From: Tritrichomonas musculus
Lineage: Eukaryota; Parabasalia; Tritrichomonadida; Tritrichomonadidae
Assembly (NCBI GenBank): GCA_039105265.1
Contig: JAPFFF010000016.1
Location: 434,001 to 498,000, forward strand
Length of the DNA stretch: 64,000 nucleotides
Reading direction: 5' to 3'
The notes under the pieces were generated by a model. The model had not been told where the DNA came from. It searched no databases and saw only the letters and a list, made by a program, of their open reading frames with translations. Below, piece after piece: positions 40,978 to 49,300 of this stretch; position 1 is the stretch's first letter, and each line of letters opens with the position of its first letter. A program made the position numbers and the translations under genes.

Positions 40978-42942
40978 TCAATAAAGATTAAATTTGATTC
41001 CTTTTGTCGATTCACGTATTTCGTTGAATCTTTGTCTTCTTTCCTGATGAAGCGCTTCATTTATACCAGAAGACGCCATTCTGTTTGTTGCATTTGTAGA
41101 TGCAACACTTGATGAGTGATGAGCAGGAATTGAAGCTTTTCTCAAAACTTCTTTCCACTGTTCTTTTGTGAAAAATGAAATATTCGAGAATCCATTCACA
41201 GAATTCTTTGAATGAATACTGGTATTCGCATTTGCTGCAGCAGCAGATTCTGGAAGAGGGAATATTTGAGTCCAATCTGATTCTTCGTTATCAGTAGCAA
41301 CAAGAAGTAATTCATTAGATGGTTGCTCTCCTTGCTGTTGCGGCTGTGGAGCTGGATTTGTTGTAGGATACACATGGAAAAATGTATCGCGCATTAACTT
41401 TACTTTGAGATCTTCTTCGAAAGGAACAGTGACAGAAAGTGATGGTCTATCGTTCAGTTCGAGAACATAAGGTTCAAGATCTTCGTTTAACAAAATATCG
41501 ATTCCAAGAATATGAAAATATCTTTTTGAAGGCTTCAGATATTGCTTACCTACCTTCACCTTTGCTGTTGTATCATTATTATTATTGTTGCTACTATTAT
41601 CGTTTGCATTATTGGAATTATCATTTGATTTATTATCGTTGTTGGTATTTGCATTTTCATTACTATTAGCATTTACACTAGTATTTCCGTTATCTGCAGC
41701 GGTTTTTTGATTATTATTATCATTGCTATTATTGTTATCATTGGTTGACGGAGTTTTAGAGGGTTCACTGGATACTGTTGTTGTATTCGAATTAGGAGGC
41801 GGGAGTTTTTCTAGAATAGTATTTTTTTGATGAGTCTGATGACTATGCGAGACTTGTGAGTTTGATGTTGATCCATTTGAAGGTGATGGACGTGGAATTA
41901 TAACTTTCCTTTTCATTTTTTGATCAGGAGAGAAACTTCGACTTCTTAAACTGCCATGCATACCAACAGGTCTCATATCATCTTTTCGAGGAAGAGATCC
42001 AAGCATCATTGGCAAAACCCCCAGAATAACAGCTCTTGATACATCACAAATTTTTGCATATAACATTTTACCTTTCTGTGGATTTCTTTGACAAATTGTT
42101 GCCATTATTTCAGTAAACTTTTTTGTAAAATCTGCTGGATTATTAATTGAACCATTTTCTTTGTTTATTGCTGTATTGGTTAAATGACAATATTTTTTAT
42201 CTCTATTACTTCTGGAAGGTGGTTCATACGGATCAGTGCAAAAACGAGCTATTCCTTCATTATAAATAAAAAAGGTTAACGGTTCAAGTGAAGCTACTAA
42301 TATATATAATCGAAAATCAAATTTTCTTTGATTTATAAGATAAGGTGAAATGTAAAGTTGGCAAACACTTTGCTCAAGTATGTCTGATGCTTCATATGTG
42401 GACTGAATTAATGTAATCCCATGACCACAACAGCCATTTCGAGGCTTGACAACCCATGTTGGAGTTGTACTATTGGAACTATCTGATTTTACATTTGTAA
42501 CTAATCCTACGAGTTTTTTGTGTTCACATTGAAATTCAGAATAATCATTTGGCAAAAGAAATGCAGTTGGGTACGCTTTGGTATAAATATCAGGAAAAAG
42601 TTTTTTCATTTTGTTTAATTCAAGAAACAAAGTAGATTTATAGCATATATAGTCCATTCCTGGAACTTTGTTTATTCTTTGCCATGGGGCATAGGTATTT
42701 GCTTCATCACGAGTAATAAAGCCATCAATCCAGACAAAATCAGGAAAATCATCTTCTTTACTGGTTAGTGGATCATAAACACGATAAATATGCGGATTTT
42801 TAATAGCTTTTGAAGATAATAGAATCGCTTCTGTTTGAGCATTCTTAAAAATGAGACCAGCTGCTTTAAGAGCGTCTTTTGATGTTTTATACTTGGTACG
42901 GAATACATCTACATCGCATCCTTCATTTGGCGATGGCTTCAT
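40978..42942 (-). CDS. Tubulin-tyrosine ligase-like protein (TTLL family)
   Basis: A 654-residue ATP-grasp enzyme of the TTL/TTLL family, which ligates Tyr, Glu or Gly to tubulin tails. Visible family motifs are WVVKPRNGCCGHGITLI (about 165), SPYLINQRKFDFRLYILVAS (about 195), ARFCTDPY, KKYCHLTNTAINKENG (about 250) and, late in the chain, ILGIDILLNEDLEPYVLELN (about 485) followed by DRPSL, which contains the metal-binding E and N. Between the HLTN and the ELN halves sits an insertion of about 150 residues that is Ser/Pro- then strongly Asn-rich. Which residue it ligates cannot be told; the length and motifs favour a glutamylase-type TTLL. The frame is intact. Confidence 0.88.
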   Translation of the reverse strand: MKPSPNEGCDVDVFRTKYKTSKDALKAAGLIFKNAQTEAILLSSKAIKNPHIYRVYDPLTSKEDDFPDFVWIDGFITRDEANTYAPWQRINKVPGMDYICYKSTLFLELNKMKKLFPDIYTKAYPTAFLLPNDYSEFQCEHKKLVGLVTNVKSDSSNSTTPTWVVKPRNGCCGHGITLIQSTYEASDILEQSVCQLYISPYLINQRKFDFRLYILVASLEPLTFFIYNEGIARFCTDPYEPPSRSNRDKKYCHLTNTAINKENGSINNPADFTKKFTEIMATICQRNPQKGKMLYAKICDVSRAVILGVLPMMLGSLPRKDDMRPVGMHGSLRSRSFSPDQKMKRKVIIPRPSPSNGSTSNSQVSHSHQTHQKNTILEKLPPPNSNTTTVSSEPSKTPSTNDNNNSNDNNNQKTAADNGNTSVNANSNENANTNNDNKSNDNSNNANDNSSNNNNNDTTAKVKVGKQYLKPSKRYFHILGIDILLNEDLEPYVLELNDRPSLSVTVPFEEDLKVKLMRDTFFHVYPTTNPAPQPQQQGEQPSNELLLVATDNEESDWTQIFPLPESAAAANANTSIHSKNSVNGFSNISFFTKEQWKEVLRKASIPAHHSSSVASTNATNRMASSGINEALHQERRQRFNEIRESTKGIKFNLY

Positions 42943-43504
42943 TTTTTCAACAATAAAAAATTTTAAATTTGTTATTCATCAGAAAAAATTGAATGCAAAA
43001 AATTTTATTTTTTACAAAAGTGAATAAAATAAAATATATCAGGTCCTGAATTTCGTGATCATATTACATCTTTATAAAAAATCTCATTTAGAAATACATC
43101 ATGCCAAAATATCAATTAAGCCAGTCTTAACTTTAATAACTTATATAAAACATTTAAAATTTGAATAATCTTCCTACGACAATTTTTTTTTCCAGCCATT
43201 ATCATGAATGTTTTATTTTTAATAGCATTTAAACAATATTAAAAATAAAAAATAAAAATAAAAATTGATATACTTTATTATTGAAAAGAAATCAACCAAA
43301 TTTATTTGATGAATGAGCGAAATATAGTATTATTATGAACCTATATTTGCCCACCTGGAGGAAAAAGTAGCTTTTGCTTCAACAAAAAAAAAAAATCTAA
43401 AATTAAAAACATTATATATTTATATATTTAATTCATTTTCACATCAATTAATAATAAAAACACGCACATAAACCCAAACTCACAAAATATCATATAATAA
43501 TAAA
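42943..43504. other. Spacer between two minus-strand genes
   Basis: A+T-rich, 562 bases, with an A run at about 43383-43393. Nothing else is recognised. Confidence 0.55.
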
Positions 43505-45892
43505 TTATTGTTGTTCATAAATGTCTATGTGTTCTGGAGGTTTAATTTTTTCAAGTTCTTCTTTGTCATCAAAATTTATTTCTTTTTCATATATACCGGG
43601 TTTTGTTCCAGCTTTTGAAAATTGTTTCAGTATTTTCTTTTGGAAATGCCTGAATGAAGGAATAATTTGCTCATCAACCAAATCTGGACGGACATCAAAA
43701 ATCTTCAGTTTTGCAATAATGTAGGCGAAAATTTGAAATAGGTCTTTTCCATCATCACCGAGAACTTTGGACGATTTATTGAGTTTAAGAGATTTGAGGT
43801 ATACACGTGATAGATCGATAAGACCATTTGCAACATCAACACTAATCGGGGGTTCACCTGGATCGATTTGTACACCTTTACTCAAATTGATTAAAGTAAA
43901 TACATATAACGAAAAGTTTCCTTCAAACATTGGAAAATTGATAATGAAATTTTTCCGTTGTTCGATGTAATTATTTAATGGACTTTCAGGAAGGACAGGG
44001 ATAAGAGATAAAAGACGAGACCCTTTAATTCCACTCTCACGAACAAGTTTGAGTATAAACTCAGTTGCATCTCCACTGGTCATGATATTAAACAAAGCCG
44101 ATGAAAGTGGCAAATCGTCTAAATTGATGAGTTCAGCTTTGAGCTTATCTGGATTAGAAACATACAAAGATTTATAATCATCGCTTGGATGGCTTGATTG
44201 GTAAGTAAATTTAAAGTTTTCTGAGCTAGAATTTGAGCCATCAGAAACGTCATCTTCATCATTAGATTGAGGAGATTTCTTTCCTAAAAGTGCTGCACTG
44301 TAATATCTCATTTGGTTATTTTGATGCATTTTATATGAACTACCCGCAAGAGTTAAGTTTGAGCCATTTTGAGCGCCAGATTCATAAAGTGTAGTGTTTC
44401 TACCTTTGAGATCAAACATTTGATTTGTTGTGTTATCGATAATAGTTCCATGCTCATTAAATCTATTCATTGCTTTAAAAATTGACTGTGGTTGTGATTC
44501 ACCACCATGAATTAAGCTTTCGATCGTAGTGCCTAAATTAATAACAGATGGACGACGAGCTTGTGGATTTGCTGGATGAGCTGCCATGTGTTTTTGTTCA
44601 ATTTCATTAAATATTTGATCGTCAAGATCATTATCTGAAATATTGGCTTGAGACACACCTTCTTTTGACTCTGGAATAAATTCAACGTCACTTTCATCAG
44701 TTAATTCTTCTTTTTCTGTTTCGGGAGGAAGAGCATTCAATAGAGCTTTTGTATATGAACTATAATTAAGTTTGATATGATGAACTTGTTGTCGCCGAAT
44801 ATTTGGTAAATTATAATTACTAAGTTGGTGGAAAGAAGAGGAGTGAGGAAGATTAGGAGGACGCTTACTGGCATGTTTGTAGCTATGCTCGAAGTTTTCG
44901 TTTTTTTCTGATAAATTAGCTTCACTATTTCGTTGTGATATTTCTAATGATATTTGTTGTGATAAACGCTGCGATCTTCGACTTTCTCTCTGAGTTGGAG
45001 CTGCATCTTTTCTTACGCGAAAATGTGTTCGGAACTCTTCATCAAGCTGAGCTGCAGTAGGCCTTTCATTTGGCTTTTTATTAAGGCATTTTTTAACAAT
45101 ATCTTTGTAGAATTCATCAACTTCCCATGGCTGATTCCAATGATAATCATTGAGACCATTTATTTGTGTTAAAAGGCCATTTGGAAATGGATCTGTAAGC
45201 GTGCATATATTAAATAAAAGACATCCTAAGGCCCATATATCAGATGGTGTTCCTATTTCATCTCCTAAGAATAAATTAATCATTTCAGGAGATCTATTAA
45301 CAGAATTTGTATTGTTTTCGATTTCCTCAGATGCTTGTTTTCTATCAGCGTCATTATTTAGGTAAAAAACACGATTTGTTGCATATCGAAAATGGCACAA
45401 TTTCCAAGTTCCCTTCTTGCATAGAACATTTTGAGGCGACAAATCACGATATATAATTGGAGGATTTTGCTCATGCATATATTTGACAGCAGAGAGTACA
45501 GATGTAAATATTTCCGCAATTTTTAGAGTAGAAAATCCTTTACCGATTACATGTTTCATTTGTTCAATAAGATTAGTATCGCAAAATTCATAGAGAATTT
45601 CATATTGCTTATCGGATGAATGAAAACCTTCGAGTTTTAAAATATGTTCTTGGCAAAGCTGAGAGTGAATAGAAATCTCATTCATAACTTGGTTCCGAAC
45701 ATTTTCATTAGGAATTTTTATGATTTTTATAGCGTGAACATAACTTTTTTGGTCAAGACATGTATAAACTTGAGAATGACTTCCTCCAGCAATTTTAGCA
45801 TGTGCAGTAACTTGGTATTCGTTGATAACATAATGAGTTCCTTCGATTTGTTCTTCACTTTTAGTATCGCTTTTACTTTTCGATTTCTTCAT
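43505..45892 (-). CDS. NAK-like (AAK1/GAK-type) pseudokinase with long C-terminus
   Basis: A 795-residue protein. The kinase-like domain (about 20-295) fits the Numb-associated kinase family by VTAHAKIAGGSHSQVYTC, K56 in HAIK, E72 in the C helix, IIYRDLSPQNVLCKKGTWKL (YRD at 148-150, N154 or N155) and SVNRSPEMINL. The DFG triplet, normally CDFGSAT in this family, is C-HFR-YAT (167-169): the metal-binding Asp is His and the Gly is Arg, so it is probably catalytically dead. A long Ser/Asn-rich linker follows, then a conserved-looking helical C-terminal region (about 590-775). NAK proteins regulate clathrin adaptor endocytosis. It is divergent from the CARMIL-like gene, with a 483-base shared spacer. 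Confidence 0.82.
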   Translation of the reverse strand: MKKSKSKSDTKSEEQIEGTHYVINEYQVTAHAKIAGGSHSQVYTCLDQKSYVHAIKIIKIPNENVRNQVMNEISIHSQLCQEHILKLEGFHSSDKQYEILYEFCDTNLIEQMKHVIGKGFSTLKIAEIFTSVLSAVKYMHEQNPPIIYRDLSPQNVLCKKGTWKLCHFRYATNRVFYLNNDADRKQASEEIENNTNSVNRSPEMINLFLGDEIGTPSDIWALGCLLFNICTLTDPFPNGLLTQINGLNDYHWNQPWEVDEFYKDIVKKCLNKKPNERPTAAQLDEEFRTHFRVRKDAAPTQRESRRSQRLSQQISLEISQRNSEANLSEKNENFEHSYKHASKRPPNLPHSSSFHQLSNYNLPNIRRQQVHHIKLNYSSYTKALLNALPPETEKEELTDESDVEFIPESKEGVSQANISDNDLDDQIFNEIEQKHMAAHPANPQARRPSVINLGTTIESLIHGGESQPQSIFKAMNRFNEHGTIIDNTTNQMFDLKGRNTTLYESGAQNGSNLTLAGSSYKMHQNNQMRYYSAALLGKKSPQSNDEDDVSDGSNSSSENFKFTYQSSHPSDDYKSLYVSNPDKLKAELINLDDLPLSSALFNIMTSGDATEFILKLVRESGIKGSRLLSLIPVLPESPLNNYIEQRKNFIINFPMFEGNFSLYVFTLINLSKGVQIDPGEPPISVDVANGLIDLSRVYLKSLKLNKSSKVLGDDGKDLFQIFAYIIAKLKIFDVRPDLVDEQIIPSFRHFQKKILKQFSKAGTKPGIYEKEINFDDKEELEKIKPPEHIDIYEQQ

Positions 45893-46375
45893 ATTAGAGA
45901 AATTGAGAAGTTATATATAAAATTTTAAATGAGATAAACAAAATTTGGTTTACCGATAAATAAAAAAAATAATCGTCAATGCTTTATGCAAATTCCATTT
46001 AATAATTTATCAATTATATTTAATAATATACATAAACGCTTGCATGCATTACTGAATCAACCTTTTTTTATTAATGAATCAATAGGAAGCAATTGGTGGA
46101 TGAATTTGAATGCTAGATATTTGTTTCATTTGAAAATTATCAAACTTTTTTTTTCAATAATTTTATTCAATTTATTAACTTTTTGTAAGCAAAGCTATTT
46201 CTATTTACTCAAATCATATATAAATATATATATTGATGCATATATATCAAATAAAATTGTTTTTAACAATTTAATATATTTTATATGACCAAATATTAAT
46301 TTAAATTTTTGAATGATTTATTTGAGATTTATTGCAAATCTTTCATTCAAATTAGTCTTTTATCATTCTGGTTTT
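45893..46375. promoter_or_regulatory. Divergent promoter region
   Basis: The only spacer between the minus-strand NAK-like gene and the plus-strand CARMIL-like gene, so it should carry both promoters. A 100-codon hydrophobic low-complexity frame here (45986-46288) is not believed. Confidence 0.45.
46363..46367 (+). promoter_or_regulatory. Initiator (Inr) candidate that decides the start of the CARMIL-like gene
   Basis: TCATT fits the trichomonad initiator. With the A at 46365 as +1 the leader to the ATG at 46376 is 11 bases, which argues against the upstream in-frame ATG at 46313. Confidence 0.5.
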
Positions 46376-49300
46376 ATGTTTGGGATAAAAGACGCTAATC
46401 AAAATAAAGATTTAATCAACTTAATCAATCAGTTTGACACGACAATTCTTGGCATTGAAAATGTTAAAGCGCAAATCAATGGAAAGAAAATTAATACTTA
46501 TACACTTGTATACACTCCTATTGGATTCTTTATAATTTCACGATTAAATTTAATGAGGAAATGCAAAGCAAAAATTGTTGTTTCACTATTTGATATTATA
46601 GGATTTGACTTTAAATCAAAGAATGAAATTTTATGTCGTTTTGGAAATTCACAAACAATTTTATTAGAAATAGACAACTATAAACCATTTATTCAATCAA
46701 TTCTTGATCACCATTCCCAAATGTTCTATCGATCTCCGTTTATCAAACCTATCGAGTTAAATAATTTTCCTGAGTCATTACATCCGACACAACCCATATC
46801 TCCACCATCAAATATAATTTCTCTACGATATATCTCGATTTGTGCGAAATATCAACAACCAATCGATCCTGAAACGAAACATATTTTTGAAATCTATGAA
46901 AAATCGGATAAATTATCAATTACATTCAATTTCAAATGCCAGCCGCCAATAAATTATCACTTTATATCATCACCATTAATGCACGAGCCACTTTTACATG
47001 GTTTAATATTTGACCAATATTCACCACATAATGTTTGCAAAATTATCTATTCGCTTTTAAAATATAACAAAAATATCATCTCAATAATTATGCGAAATTA
47101 CAATGATTTAACATACGAGCAATTTGGGTTTAGCAACTTAAAAAATCCATCAGTTGTTTCTTGGCACTTTTCTAATCTTTCTCTAACGGATCAACGATTA
47201 TCATTATTCTTTATGGAATTCAAAAGCTACCAAGGTGATCTTATTCAATTATCGCTAGATCACATTCATTTTACTACTACATCAGCTGACCGTCTAGCGA
47301 AATTAATAGCCTTTCACCACTGCTTCAGAAGTCTCGAAGTTTTCAATTTGACCTATATTGACGGTTGTGGTCAAAACATAAATAAAATATTAAATTCATT
47401 TCAGAAAACGGTATCGCAATTGCGGTCCTTGCAAAAAGTCACATTTGCAAATTGGAATCCACAACCGTCGATCACATCACCTCCCAAACCGCCCAATGTA
47501 AAAAGTTCCATTCAGATACCTTTTCAATTCATACGCACGACGAGTGTTCGTTATTTGTCCCTCATATCATTTGACCTTAGAATGGTCAATTACAAGATCG
47601 TTTTGCCCTCAAATATCAACTGTCTTGAACTTCGGAAATGCAAGTTCAACTGTTGTTCATTGATGAATGTTCTTGAAGCTGCTCTTTCAATTAATTCGCC
47701 ATGCATCCTGTCATTAGCCGAGATGGAGATAGATAACGGCGAATTGCAGCAATTTTATCAAGAATCCTCCAAGATTCAATCATTCAAAAACCTTGTCGAA
47801 TTTGATTATTCGTGCAATTCGATACCTACGCATTTTGTTAAAGAATTCAATAGAATCTTCATCTCGCCCAGTCTTAAATTCTTAAGTTTGAATAACGTAT
47901 TTGGTCCCAATCAGATCACCGAGTTAGCAGCGGTTTTGGCCGCCTGTGAAACGAACTGCCAACTTTGGGGCCTTGAACTAATGGGGGGCAAGATTAAGAG
48001 GACAATTGGTCCCAAATTGAAAGAAGTGTTTCCATTCATAATTCCGCAGACACAGCTCGAACACCTCAACATATCGGCGCAGCAATTCACAGACATGATC
48101 ATCAACGATGTCTACAATTTCTTCGATTCAATGAAGAACCTGCTGTACTTGTCTGTCGATGGCTCAGCGATCAACAAGTTGCAGACGTTGTTTGACTTCT
48201 ACGAGCACATCTTTGTGAAGACGAGATCAAGGGCAATCACGCGTCCTTTCATGGATCTTGATTCACTGATCATCGGCAACAATGTCGAAGAGACAATTCA
48301 TTCGAGCATGTTTTTGACCTTCAAACAAAGAATGCTTTCTCAAATGACGCCTTCTGATCGTTTCATAAGAACCTTCTATTACATACGATACCCTGATATG
48401 AACCGCTTCCAGACTTTCCTGTCTGTCTTTCCATTGGCTGCAACAGAACTGCCATCAAATGACAAATACGGAATCAATTGCATCACGCAAACATCGATCC
48501 CTCTTCGAAGTCTTTCTGACTTTGATTTCCAAGAAATAAGGACGGCTGAAGAGATAGGAACATATCAAGCGTCACTTTTTCATTCACCTTTTGACTATGT
48601 CCCGCCAATTAAATCAGAATTGAAATCTTTTGAATTGCCGCCAGCATTGAAAAAGTTCAAGGGAAGTTATGTTTATGATGCAAACTTGACCAGACCTGAA
48701 ATAAAGAAAAAGGTTAAACCTAGAGAAATCGTTCATCGTTATCAAGGAATGATTAACGTGAAAAATAAGCCACTCTTTAGAAATTTGACAATTATTGAAG
48801 ACCTCTTCGATAACATTAAAAACATGGAAATCATCAACGGCGATGAAAATTTGGACTCAAATAGAAATAATTTGAATGGTTTATTTAACCTCCCTAAACT
48901 TGAGCCACCCGTTATTATACCTAAAGAAGCATTTGAAATAATTGTCGAGCAAATGGAAACACTCGAAGATCCAACAGTTGAATCTGAGAATGATTTAAGT
49001 GATAAAAAATTGAGTTTGACTTCTAAGTCAAGAATTGTCTCAGCTACGCAGAGTCTTTGTTCATCTCTTCGAACTAATAAGCTTTCGTCGGGATCGAATG
49101 TCTTTCATCTTAACTCTTCGATGTCGTCGAATGAGCTGCCATTTATCAAGTCAAATATTGCATCACCGCTATTGAGCATAGTGCCAATTTATGAGACAGC
49201 AAGCGATGCGCGCATCATGGCGAGTTCTTCCGATCCTCCAATCGCATTGGACGCGAATAGCACTTTTTTGACAGATGATGAAAATGACGAATCTGATGAA

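Noticed and set aside
45986-46288. 100-codon plus-strand frame in the divergent promoter region
   Set aside because: Hydrophobic A+T-driven composition, no motif, and it occupies the only space for two promoters.
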